Shown one piece after another: positions 1 to 8,859 of a stretch of 64,000 nucleotides of DNA; the first letter of the stretch is position 1; each line of letters opens with the position of its first letter. Below the pieces are notes generated by a model that was not told the origin of the DNA, did not search any database, and saw only the letters and a program-made list of their open reading frames with translations. The DNA comes from Prorocentrum cordatum (Eukaryota; Sar; Dinophyceae; Prorocentrales; Prorocentraceae), in NCBI GenBank assembly GCA_963575745.1, contig CAUYUJ010001336.1:891931-955930 (forward strand). The letters run 5' to 3'. Position numbers and translations under genes: made by a program.

Positions 1-447
1 CGCCTCCGCCAGCGGCCGCCAGCCGCCGCGGCCGCGCCGCTCCATGGCAGGCCTCGTGCGCGCGCAGGGGGCGCGGCCGGGGGGGGCCTGCACCCGCCGC
101 CGCGCCCGTGTGGCGCGGGGCTGGCGGCAGCGACGCAGACCGGAGGAGGACCGATCACCTCTCCCTTTGTCGCTTCTCTGGGGGTCGTGGAGGGAGGCAC
201 TCCATGGGAGGTCACCTCTTGGGAGGTCTTCGCGAGAACGGGAGAGGGCGATTGAGACGGCTCCGAGTGGCCAAGGAGCCAGCTTGGCCTAGGTTTGAAG
301 CCAATTCCCTTGCCCGTGTCGTGTCTCCCCAGACATGCTCGCGCCGTGAGCATCAATTGTCAGGGCGAAGGGCCGGACCATGTGAAGCTGCGGGTACCGC
401 GAGGCAAATGAGAAGCAGCAGGGGGAAGAGTGAGGGAAGTGCCGACA

Positions 448-960
448 TGGGACGGGTGCGCCACGCAGACCCTGCCACTCGAGCCTTCGGTGGAGCTCCG
501 TATGGGGCCACGTCACGTGTGAGGTGTGTGCCGGATCGGATGCGGGTACGCCATGCGGGCCCTGCCGCTGGGACCTGGGTGGAGCTCCGCACTGGGCCAC
601 GAAACGTGTCCCATGCGGACTTTGCCGTTGGGGCCTTCGGTGGAGCTCCGTATGGGGCCACGAGGCGTGCGACGGGTGTGCCAAATCGGGCGCGGGCACG
701 CCATGCAGACCCTGACGATGAGGCTTTCGGTGGAGCTCCCCTGTGGGGCCACGAAATATTTCAGGGGTGTGCCGAATCGGGCGCGGGTACGCCATGCCGA
801 CCCTGCCGCTGGGGCTTTCGGTGAAGCTCCCGATGGGGAGACGAAGCGTGTGAGTGGTGAACCGAATCGGGTGAGGGTGCGTTATGCGGGCCATGCCGCT
901 AGGGCCTTCGGTGGAGCCCCCTGTGGGGCCACGAAACGTGTGAGTGTGCTGTTGGGCCCT
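448..960. repeat. 90-bp tandem repeat array, block 1
   Basis: About six head-to-tail units containing the core TTCGGTGGAGCTCC...TGGGGCCACGAA and CGCCATGCGGACCCTGCCGCT. Units starting near 502, 591, 652, 743, 832 and 922 give a period of about 90 bp, with one shortened unit. Because 90 is a multiple of 3 and the unit lacks stops, both strands carry long open frames with 30-residue repeats. I treat these as repeat artefacts, not genes. Confidence 0.9.
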
Positions 961-1385
961 TCGGTGGGCCTCCTCACTTACGCAAGACGAGGAATTCTCC
1001 TCGTGAGGTGAACACGGCGATGAGGAGTTCGCGAGACAACATCGCCGCCGCCGAACGCACGGCGTCTGGACGACCTGTTTGCAGCAACCGGGAGGAGAGA
1101 TATGTATTCAAGTTGAGCGGGGCCCGCGCGTGCGGAGAGTTGATGGGAGCGCGCGAGACAGCGCAGGACCCACCTTGGGAAGTTGATAACCGAACCCCCC
1201 TTCCCCGTAGAATCTTAACACGGGCGGGTTGCGGTTGCGGCGTCCGCGGATCCGATTCCTTCTGGCTCCCCGTTTTTATTGAACTTCATTCCACACCGCG
1301 TAGAAATCGGATCTGCTCCGACGGCGATTATCCCATACGCGTCGGCTCTAGACTTCAAACCATAGTTCAGGGCCCGATACGAGAA
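961..1385. other. Non-repetitive insert between two blocks of the 90-bp array
   Basis: These 425 bp interrupt the 90-bp array and share nothing obvious with it. A short inverted repeat (ACGAGGA-ATTC-TCCTCGT, 987-1004) lies at the left edge. No convincing coding sequence is seen. Confidence 0.5.
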
Positions 1386-2295
1386 ACTTTCGTCCTGGGT
1401 ATGTATGGGGCCACGAAAAGTGTGAGGCGTGTGCTGAATCGGGTGTGGGTACGCCGTGCGGACCCTGCCGCTGGGGCCTTCGGTGGAGCTCCGGATGGGG
1501 TCACGAAGCGTGTGATGGGTGTGCCAAATCGAATGCGGGTATGCCTTGCTGGCCTTGCCGCTGGGGCCTTCGGTGGAGTTCCTTTCGGAGCCACGAAACA
1601 TTTGTACGACATGCGGACACTCCCGCTGGTGTCTTCGGTGGAGCTCCCTGTGGGGCCACGAAGCGTGTGAGGTGTGTACTGAATGATGTGCGGGCACGCC
1701 ATACGGACCCTGCTGCTGGGGCCTTCGGTGGAATTCCCTGCGGGGCTACGAAGCGCGTGCCGAATCGGATGCGGGTGCCCCATGCGGACCCTGCCGCTGG
1801 GGCCTTCGGTGGAGCCCCCTCGGGGGCCGCCATGCGTGTGGGGTGTGTGCCGAATCGGGTGCGGGTCATGCGGACACTGCCGCTCAGACCGTCGGTGGAG
1901 CTCCGTCTGGGGCCACGAAACGTGTGAGGGGTGTGGTGAATCGGGTGCGGGAGCGCCATGCGATCCCTGCCGCTGGGGCCTGCGAGGGAACTCCCTATAG
2001 GGCCACGAAAACTGTGAAAAGTGTGCCGACTGGGATGTGGGCGCGCCATGCGGACACTGCCGCTGGGGCCTCCTGTGTAATTCCCTATGGGGCCACGAAG
2101 CGTGTGAGGGATGCGGATCGGGTGCGACTGCGCCATGCGGACCCTGCCGCTGGGGCCTTCGGTGGACCCCCCTGATGGGGCCACGAAGCGTGTGAGGGGT
2201 GTGCCGGATCGGGTGCGAGCGCGCCATGCGGACCCTGCCGCGGGGCCAACGGTGAATCCCCCTGATGGGGCCACGAAACGTGTGAGAGGTGTGTA
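1386..2295. repeat. 90-bp tandem repeat array, block 2
   Basis: Continuation of the same 90-bp unit, about ten copies, with variants such as a 66-bp unit at about 1585-1651. Frames on both strands stay open over most of the block and encode 30-residue repeats rich in Pro, Arg, Gly and Ser. No start, codon bias or domain supports a real protein. Confidence 0.9.
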
Positions 2296-2306
2296 TGTGT
2301 GAAGCG

Positions 2307-2480
2307 GGTTATGATGATGCTGATGATGGTGATGCTGGTGATGATGATGATGGTGGTGATGGTGATTGTGATGATGATGTTGCTGGTTATGATGATGATG
2401 CGGATTGTGATGATGCTGCGGATCATGATGTTCATGCTGATCATGATGATGATCATCATCAGCATGTTGATGCCGATGGT
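2307..2480. repeat. (GAT/ATG)n imperfect microsatellite
   Basis: Imperfect trinucleotide repeat GATGATGATGCTGATGGTGAT. On the minus strand it reads as a poly-His-rich stretch that extends the open frame of the adjoining 90-bp array. Confidence 0.9.
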
Positions 2481-2616
2481 GCTGCTGCTCATGAGGATGC
2501 TTATTATCATGTGGCTCTGCTCTTTCTACGCCGCCAGAGGTATCACACACATCAGAGGCACTCGAAGGGCCCCAACCAGGATCCCCAACCCCAAAAATTT
2601 GGAACTGGCCTCTGGC

Positions 2617-3330
2617 CTACGCGAAGCGACTAAAAAGCATATCGCAGACACGTTCGGCGAACAGTTGCGGATATGGCTGTGCAATCAGCGTCTTGAGCTT
2701 TCCATTCGCATTGTTCCGACCAGTTGCTCATACTTCTTGTCGGTGGCGGAACACCTACTTCTGCTCATGACACACTTCTTGACACCCCCGAACTCGGGAC
2801 ATCTAGAGGCGAGCAGGGGCGTGTTTTTCTGCCACGGGGTGCCATGCTGACAAAAACTAGCAGTGTACATTTCAGCACCGAGACGCCAACGAGTTAAACA
2901 GGCGAGTCACCCAACTTCTGGAGGTCATCGGATTTTCGACGACCACGCGAATGCCAGCGAGGATGCGCGAACGAGCGAGCAGGGCCGAGGCACGCATGAG
3001 CGCGTTGCCTAGGCGGATCTTCGCATAATCCTTGTCACAGAGGCCGGGGGTACCAAGCAGCCCGGGCCCCGAATCTCGGAAAGGGGGCAGGGCCAGACCC
3101 CCAGCCAGACGAGGCGCCAGGCAGGCGCGGTGGCATGCTCGAGGAGGGCCTTCCAGGCCTCTGGTCAAAGGATGTCCTGGTTCGGAGCGCGGGCGATGTC
3201 GAGGGTATAGACGAGATAGCCCCTCTTCGCGAGCTCGAGCGAGAGGTGTTCGCACCCGGCGAAGACCTCGATGCAGTAGCCCCTCCGCCTCTGGATGCCA
3301 GGCGGCGGCTCAACGACGCCGCAAGGGAAA
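2617..3330 (-). pseudogene. Methyltransferase-like 3' domain of the DIRS-like element (frameshifted)
   Basis: Three pieces in different frames resemble the methylase-like end of DIRS elements. The first (about 3310-3180) reads YCIEVFAGCEHLSLELAKRG followed by YLVYTLDIARAPNQDIL, a Rossmann-like SAM-binding start. The second (about 3045-2872) contains GNALMRASALLARSR and VVVENPMTSRSW, the expected N-P catalytic-loop region (ENP). The last (about 2855-2617) has ASFCQHGTPWQKNTPLL and ends AQPYPQLFAERVCDMLFSRF before a TAG stop. At least two frameshifts separate them. In intact elements this domain is thought to modify DNA; here it cannot be made as one protein. Assignment rests on motif spacing, not on a search. 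Confidence 0.65.
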
Positions 3331-3349
3331 CTGGGGGCGACCTCGCGGC

Positions 3350-4283
3350 GGCCAGCGCCGCCGTCATCACAGCTTGCGGCAGGTGGGCCTCCTCGCGCTG
3401 GAGACCCGCCGCCGCCTCGTAGCGTTTCATCGAGGCGTCGGCGCTCCAGCGCCCTCGATGCTTGATCTCCAGCGGGCCCTCAAATCGCCCCTCCTGTCCT
3501 CGGACGGCCCGCAGTGCCTCATCTGGCACAGGACGCGCAGCTTCTCCATCCCGAGGTGGAGCTGGGCCGCCCGGAACAGCGCGGCGAACCAGATCATCTT
3601 GAAGGGGGTGATCGTTGGTCGCGAGCCTCACGGCCGTCAGCCGTCAGCAGCCCTTCGCCGATGAAGAGCCTCCTCGGATGGTCGATCAGCAGGCTCTCGT
3701 TGGTCGCCATGGTCTTCGAGGTCTGGACCCTCTCCTCTGGGTGGAGGTTGAGTGCGACGAAGGTCGAGGCGGGGGCCAGCGGCGCCACCGCGTCCGACAC
3801 CTGCAGGTTCAGCTCTTCCGAGGGCCTCTGGTAGCACGCGAATCAGAGCACCACCAGCAGCGCCGCCGACGGCTCGCCCCAGTCGACCATCACCTGCGCC
3901 ACCGCGACCGCCACGAGCCAGGGCATCGGCGGCCGTGCGACCGCCGGCCCCAGGCGCGACCGGGCCTGGAGGGCCCGGCAGGCGCGGGGGAGAGATGCCC
4001 CCCCTCTGCCCGCCGATGGGCACGTCGCCTGCCAGGCTGCGTAGAGCACCTGCCCCGCGGAACGGTCGTCGCCGTCGGTGAACGTCTCTGGCGCCAGCCC
4101 GGACATCGCGACGTCGGCCGACTCCAGCAAGTTCACCTGCAAGCCCCAGTGGAAGCGAAATGTGCTCAACCTGCGAAGGGCTCCGAGGCACCTCGGCCAC
4201 GAAGCTGGTCTGACGGCCCCGAGCGCCAGCGCGGAGGCCACGCCCAAGCCAAAAGGGAACGCGACCTCGCGGATGTCGGCCAC
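3350..4283 (-). pseudogene. Tyrosine recombinase of the DIRS-like element (frameshifted)
   Basis: The N-terminal part (4283-3843) is one frame with FRFHWGLQVNLLESADVAMS and later RPPMPWLVAVAVAQVMVDWG, which matches the SAM-like and core-binding region of DIRS recombinases. It breaks near 3843. A second piece (about 3800-3594) has FVALNLHPEERVQTSKTMAT, and a third (about 3590-3480) has KMIWFAALFRAAQLHLGMEK and a degenerate L-R-H-G-type box (MRHCGPS). The C-terminal box GRWSADASMKRYEA (about 3465-3425) carries the catalytic Tyr context (S-x2-RY). The pieces lie in different frames, so the enzyme is inactive as sequenced. It follows the RNase H directly, as expected for this family. Confidence 0.75.
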
Positions 4284-4374
4284 GAGCGCCGGCTACAAGG
4301 GCAGCGACCTGGTCGGCTTGGTCGGCTTGACATGGCCCTTGGACGAAGCAGGGCGCCTCCGGACCGCGCAGGAT

Positions 4375-6294
4375 CGATTCCGTACCCTCCCAGAGCCGCG
4401 AGCCACCATCTGCGGCGTTCAGCTCGGACGGGTGCCATCGGCGGTGCACCCGCACATCGGCAGCGAGGGTGAGCGCGAGCAGGCGCCAGCAGATCCTCAA
4501 CAATCCTGGAGCGGAAGACCTGCCCTTCTCTGAAGCCAAAATGAGCGATACATTGTCCCCAAGGTGTAGAACCGAACAGCCGAAAGACGCCGGAGAACGA
4601 AGCCGGTGCCTCAGGGCCGCCACCGAGCCCCCACCTTCAAGTACCATGATGCTTTCGGCCTCCAGGAACCGAGCCGCGAAATCGAGCTGCCAATCCTTGG
4701 GGTCCAAGAGCCCCCGAGGGATGTCGACGAAGATGGGGTTCTCGTCCCGCGCCTCTGGAGTCTCGTGGGGGTCCACGGGCTTGACAGTGTTGATGTTGCT
4801 ATCAACGTCCGCACCTAGCAGCGAGTGGTCCCGAGCCCTGATCGCGGGGGTCCCAGTCTTGTACCTAGACTTCTCCTCGAGGCCCCCGATCGACTTGACG
4901 ACGTCCGAGTCGAGCACCCGCGAGCATGCAGCGTACCCAAAGAGGCAGGCGTCGGACGACGTGACCTTCGGGCACCACGGTCTGTCGAGCCGCGCCCGGC
5001 AAAACGGCAGCAGCGCGAGGAACCGTCTGACCTCCCTGCACACCGAACCCCAGACACGACAGCGGCTGACGGCGTGAGCCGAGATGAAGGAGTAGACGCG
5101 ATGGAAGATAGCGAACATTTCACGACGCAGCATGCACAGGTGAGCACAGTGACCCACGAACAGCTCCAAAGCTTCGACGCTGACGCGGGGCCGCCGAAGG
5201 AGCCAGAGCCCTGCGGCCCTGAGCAACTCCAGCTTGCGGTCCGTGGGGGCGACGGGCCTCTCTCGGCCAGTGACCTTATGGCCCAGCGTGGCGGCGTCCG
5301 CGGAGGACCCGTAGATCTCGTGCACCACGAAGCCAACGTACCAGAAGTGGTCGACCAGCTCGCCCCGCAGGGTCCCGGCACGCTGCGCGTCGGAGCCCGC
5401 GACGTTCAAAATGTCGGCGTAGGCGAGCAGCGCCGGCTTGCCATCCGACATGTCGGGGGCGAGCCGCTCGTCACTCAAGATGCGATCCACCGTGGCGGCC
5501 ACGCTGCGCATGGACTGGTGGTAGACCACGCGCTGGGCAACCCACGTCGCCCAGCTCCAGCCCATCGGGCCCACCGCGAGGCAGGTCGACGCCAGGCAGC
5601 CCTCGGGCAGCGACGCGATGTCGGGCGGGAGCCTGCGCGTGGCCCTCAGCAAGGACACGTCGACCGCGGGGAGGGCGAAGTACTCGGACAGCTCCCCCTC
5701 GATCGCGAGGTGGTAGAAGTAGTTCGCCAGGTCCGCCTGCGCGGCGTAGACCTCCTCGCCCTGCCCGAACTCGAGGTCCGCCAGCTTGCCCCCCGACGAC
5801 GTGTTCATCTTCAGGCACCTCGCGAACCGCGCATTGACTGCCCTACAGTCCCACGCGATGCGCAACTGCCCAGACTTCTTCCGAACGAGGAAAGGCGTGA
5901 CGAGATCCTGAGCGTTAGTCGAGTGCCTCAGAATGTTGGCACGGTCCAGCCGGGCCACGGAGTCCGCGTGCTTGCCGGGGCCCGAGGCGAGCGTCGGGCC
6001 CATGAAAAGGACGACCGGGGCCTCGCTCTCGCACCGCTGGCCGAACTCATCCTCAGACAACATCGTTCGCGACCGAAATTCCCGAAGGCAGCGTGCCCCC
6101 TCGGGGTCGAAAACATCAAGTGCGGCGGGGGGCTGCTCCAGCCCCTCCGGCTCCGCGATCAGCGCGGCATCATACCTGGCCACCGTACTTGGAAACTCTC
6201 CACTGTCGCAGGCGGGGTCGGAGCCGAGAAGCTCGCGGGCGACTTCTCGCCGCTTGGAAAAAGATGGCATTCCTGCGGGGAGAACGTGCCTCAA
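4375..6294 (-). CDS. Reverse transcriptase-RNase H of the DIRS-like element
   Basis: One continuous minus-strand frame; the meaningful part is about 640 residues before the frame runs into nonsense downstream (the frame stays open to 3637). RT motifs: LVRKKSGQLRIAWDCRAVN (136-154), the first catalytic Asp in QADLANYF (D188), PMGWSWAT (243-250) and YADI (292-295) in place of YxDD/YVDN, so the catalytic box is altered. RNase H: TSSDACLFGY (D448), VLEGG (E553), LHLGDN (D580) and HPSELNAADGGSR (D629), so the D-E-D-D set is complete. The frame opens with a non-ATG codon; the first ATG is residue 9, and the true N-terminus probably lies in the upstream linker frame joined by a frameshift near 6290-6330. 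It would copy element RNA into DNA; the YADI box makes activity doubtful. Confidence 0.85.
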
Positions 6295-6623
6295 ACTGTG
6301 CGCTGAGCCGCGGCCTGGGCCGCGCTCCTGTCCGCCCTTGGCGGCGCCGGCGACGAGGAGGAGGGCCCGCCGTTGGGCTCGTTCAAGGCATGGATATTCT
6401 CGCTGGCCCTGAGCCCCTCGGCACGCCGACGTCGCAGCCGCCGGCGAGCTGAATGAGAAAGCTGGGAGGCGTCCGGCGTCGCCTCGTCGAAAGTTGGGAG
6501 CGGGAAGAGCCCCCTGGGCACGCGCCGAGCCTCGCCACCCTGAGATGGAACTGGATAGCGAGGCTGCCGAGCGAGGGGGGAAGGCGGGCCCAGTCGCCGC
6601 CCCCGCGGCCCACGCCGCGTCAT
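6291..6623 (-). CDS. N-terminal linker ORF before the reverse transcriptase
   Basis: A 110-residue frame starting at a real ATG (6623-6621) that overlaps the gag-like stop by an ATGA overlap, and stopping at 6291 just where the RT frame becomes open. Its C-terminal half (LFPLPTFDEATPDAS, then HSARRRLRRRRAEGLRASEN) resembles the basic N-terminal region that precedes RT in dinoflagellate DIRS-like elements. I read it as the 5' part of the RT polyprotein, separated by a one-base indel near 6290-6330. Alternatively the shift could be programmed; no slippery site is obvious. Confidence 0.6.
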   Translation of the reverse strand: MTRRGPRGRRLGPPSPLARQPRYPVPSQGGEARRVPRGLFPLPTFDEATPDASQLSHSARRRLRRRRAEGLRASENIHALNEPNGGPSSSSPAPPRADRSAAQAAAQRTV

Positions 6624-7603
6624 TTCTCGCCTGCGGCTTTGGCAGCCGCCGCGCCCTCTGTCTTGCCGCGACCCTTGGCCCTCGCGTTGGTCTCCTCCCG
6701 CGCCTTACTAGCGTCCTTCAAGATCGCCGACTCCTGCCTGAGCTGGTCGGCGACGTGGGTCGAGAGGCTGGGCGCGATGGCCGCGCCCCCCGCGCGGCGA
6801 CTCCAGCCCGTGAGCTGGTCGGCAGCGCTGTTGTCGGGCTGGCTCGGCGAAACTCGGTTCGCCCCCTTGATCAGCGCGAGACGTCGCGAGGCCAGCTCCA
6901 CGCACGGGAGAGACGGGGAGTTCAATTGATCCTGAATCGCCGCTGCGTCGAGGATGCGGCTGAGAACCTCATGCACGTAGATGCTCTGGTCCTCCGGCGG
7001 CACCTTGGAGAGGCACGCCCAATTCTCGTGTGAGTGGAAGGCACTGTTGCCGTTGTCCCGCACGTGCTTCATGAACCAGAGGACGGCGCGAGGGCCCTGA
7101 AGATCCCAAGGCATGTGCTCCTCCGACGACGAGTGGCCCAGCGCGTCGTCCCATGAGCGACGGCGCTCGCCCTGGACAGCATATCTGACAGCCAAAGTGC
7201 GAGCATCACCCTTGGCCAGCACCACCGCGTCCGCAGCGGAGAGCTGCGCCACCGCCGCCGAGACGCCCGCCACGTGGGGGAAGGCGCGGTCGCCGAGCAC
7301 GAGGGCGCCGGGCGGAAGCTGGCGGCAAACGACGTCGCCCATCGAGTGGCCCCCCCAATCCTCCACGGCGTACCAGCTGAGCCCAGGTGAAACCACAAGC
7401 ATGCCGCCCGGCGCGGCGGCCGCAGCGGCGGCGCCGCCTCCGCCCAAGCCAGGCGGGATGCCTAGCGCGGCGCCGGCGGCAGCGCCAGCGGCCGCGCCCG
7501 CGGCGGCGTCACCAGGGGGCAGGAGGCCTCCGCCTCCTGGGGCAGGCGGCGCCCCCCCCGCGGGCACCAAGGCCGCGGCCGCCCGGGCGGCAGCGGCACG
7601 CAC
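6620..7603 (-). CDS. Gag-like ORF of the DIRS-like element (3' part)
   Basis: This frame (327 residues) starts in an Ala/Gly/Pro-rich linker and then becomes a compact domain: WYAVEDWGGHSMGDVVCRQL (start), SIYVHEVLSRILDAAAIQDQ and LNSPSLPCVELASRRLALIK in the middle, and a charged tail ending in KAREETNARAKGRGKTEG. The HEVLSR...DQLN...RR.LI pattern with a basic Lys/Arg tail is what I recall from gag-like proteins of dinoflagellate retroelements; a nucleic-acid binding structural role is inferred. It is the continuation of the 7462-7914 frame after a one-base shift in the GC-rich linker near 7600. Its TGA overlaps the ATG of the next ORF (ATGA). Confidence 0.65.
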   Translation of the reverse strand: MRAAAARAAAALVPAGGAPPAPGGGGLLPPGDAAAGAAAGAAAGAALGIPPGLGGGGAAAAAAAPGGMLVVSPGLSWYAVEDWGGHSMGDVVCRQLPPGALVLGDRAFPHVAGVSAAVAQLSAADAVVLAKGDARTLAVRYAVQGERRRSWDDALGHSSSEEHMPWDLQGPRAVLWFMKHVRDNGNSAFHSHENWACLSKVPPEDQSIYVHEVLSRILDAAAIQDQLNSPSLPCVELASRRLALIKGANRVSPSQPDNSAADQLTGWSRRAGGAAIAPSLSTHVADQLRQESAILKDASKAREETNARAKGRGKTEGAAAAKAAGEK

Positions 7604-7914
7604 GGCACGCCCAGGTTGTGAGCCCCGAGCATCGCGAAGGCGTCGATCATCGCTTGGGCCGGCGCCGCACGGAAACCATAGACCTGTCCAGCTGCGACCC
7701 CAGGCGGCACCTCCCTAGCGTACGTCCAAACGTGCACACTGACGAAGTCGAGCCCGACGGTGTACGACTCCTCGTAGTGGTCGAGATCGGGCGTGAGCCC
7801 ATATGCATCGAAAGACCCTAGGCGGACAGCCAGAACCAACCTCACATGATACTCGGCAGGGCCCGGGACGCCACGGTACTGCACCATCAAATAGTCCCCT
7901 GCATTCAGCGCCAT
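7462..7914 (-). CDS. Gag-like ORF of the DIRS-like element (5' part)
   Basis: The frame begins at ATG 7914-7912, which shares one base with the stop of the preceding membrane ORF (TGATG). It encodes MALNAGDYLMVQYRGVPG, then LTPDLDHYEESYTVGLDFVS, a start typical of the gag-like protein of this retroelement family. After about residue 105 the reading becomes proline-rich junk, and the sensible reading jumps by one base into the 6620-7603 frame. An upstream GTG could extend it by one codon, but the ATG is preferred because it makes the tight TGATG overlap. Confidence 0.6.
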   Translation of the reverse strand: MALNAGDYLMVQYRGVPGPAEYHVRLVLAVRLGSFDAYGLTPDLDHYEESYTVGLDFVSVHVWTYAREVPPGVAAGQVYGFRAAPAQAMIDAFAMLGAHNLGVPCVPLPPGRPRPWCPRGGRRLPQEAEASCPLVTPPRARPLALPPAPR

Positions 7915-8235
7915 CACGCTCGAGATGCAGCACCGCGGCTCCGCACGAAGGACAGCTGCGCCCGAGCTTGCTCCTCAAGCAACGGGACCGCCTCCTTCAC
8001 CACGACTGTCGGTCCAGCCTCGGACGCCGAGCGCCGTTCGACGGTCGGGAACCCCCACACGGCACCGAGCACGTACGCGGCGACGACCAGCAGCGTCAAC
8101 ACCGTCACCCCGCCGGCCACTGCCAGCGGCGACGGCGTCTCACAGACGCAAGTGGTCGCCGGCACAGCGGGGCAATGCAGGACTGGGGCGCAGGCTGGGC
8201 ACGGCTAACCCGCACCCCACAATGCCGCCCCGGTG
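7914..8235 (-). CDS. Small membrane-anchored ORF at the 5' end of the DIRS-like element
   Basis: An open frame running from a TAG near 8205 to TGA at 7914, with no ATG. It has a Cys/Pro-rich start (PACAPVLHCPAVPATTCVCE), a clear hydrophobic segment (PLAVAGGVTVLTLLVVAAYV, about residues 14-38 of the part after the first GTG at 8165), then a polar tail rich in Glu, Arg and Ala. One membrane span is the only feature. Its position immediately before the gag-like ATG suggests it belongs to the element. Function unknown; start codon unresolved (possibly non-ATG or supplied by an upstream exon). Confidence 0.45.
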
Positions 8236-8385
8236 CTGACCCCGCGCGCGAGCTCGAGGATCGTGGCGCGGGCTACTTGCATAGCCGAAAAAACTTGAGC
8301 GATCGTGTCAATGGAACGATGGCGATAGGACGGCGGTGCTCCAACACCGCCGACAACATTCCCGAGCAAGCACATCCATGATGTT

Positions 8386-8440
8386 GATTCTGATTATGAC
8401 CCTGATTATGATTATGATTATGATTATGATTGCGACGAGG
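8386..8440. repeat. (GATTAT)n microsatellite
   Basis: Short run of GATTATGATTATGATTATG following the retroelement, then GGA-rich sequence to about 8515. The stretch 8236-8688 otherwise shows no gene. Confidence 0.9.
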
Positions 8441-8688
8441 AGGACAGAGGCGAGGAAGGGGAGTACGGAGAAGGGGAAGCAGGACGAGGAGAAGGAGGCG
8501 AGGGACGCGGGGACAGTTTCTTCAAAGAGAGGACCCAACACCACGGGACGGTTGGGGAATAAAATGCGACGGGAGGTTTCTGGCCGTTTTTTGGGCCTCC
8601 AGGGGGGCCTTCGCCTGGCCCACAAGGGCTTGGGGTGCTAAATTTGGCCCTCGAGAAGGGGTCGGAACACCTGGGGACCCGTACTGAA

Positions 8689-8848
8689 TTAGAGCGTGAA
8701 TTACCTCCCCCGCTTTCGCTTCCAGGCAAAACCAAGCCATACCACGCGCCTCCTCGTCAAGCGGCCTGACCAGTACAGGCCGGAATTTGGCATCGTTTGG
8801 TATCTCTTGGAAGCGAGGGTGGTCAAAAGCGAGGTAGGTTTGTTTTCC
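8689..8848 (+). mobile_element. 160-bp MITE-like element, copy 1
   Basis: The segment from GAGCGTGAATTACC to GAGGTAGGTTTG has an almost identical copy in opposite orientation at 18136-18290 (only a handful of differences over about 160 bp). Its ends are imperfect inverted repeats (TACCTCCCCCGCTTTCGCTTCC against TACCTCGCTTTTGACC... from the other end). It is flanked by an 11-bp direct repeat CCCGTACTGAA at 8678-8688 and 8849-8859, suggestive of a target-site duplication. Confidence 0.7.
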
Positions 8849-8859
8849 CCCGTACTGAA

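Larger units (their letters stand above)
2617..8235 (-). mobile_element. Degenerate DIRS-like (tyrosine recombinase) retroelement
   Basis: Read on the minus strand from about 8235 to 2617, the order is: small ORF with one membrane segment, gag-like ORF, linker ORF, reverse transcriptase plus RNase H, tyrosine recombinase, methyltransferase-like domain. This order and the RNase H signature AADGGSR followed by a recombinase GRWSADASMKRYE motif identify a DIRS-type element of the kind abundant in dinoflagellates, which uses a recombinase rather than an integrase. The RT/RNase H part is one long frame; the rest is split by several frameshifts, so the copy is probably dead. Terminal repeats were not found, so both ends are approximate. 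The 493-residue plus-strand frame over the RT is only its antisense shadow. Confidence 0.85.

Noticed and set aside
1501-2550. 349-residue minus-strand ORF over the 90-bp array and GAT repeat
   Set aside because: Composed of 30-residue repeats plus a poly-His run, with equally open frames on the other strand. No start context or domain.
4531-4548. CATTTTGGCTTCAG on the minus strand resembling the dinoflagellate spliced leader
   Set aside because: It is inside the RNase H coding sequence (DNVSLILASEK) and conserved as protein; one mismatch in a short word is expected by chance.
4825-6306. 493-residue plus-strand ORF, one of the longest in the window
   Set aside because: It lies entirely antisense to the RT/RNase H frame, which has diagnostic motifs. 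The plus-strand protein is Arg/Pro/Glu-rich with no domain.
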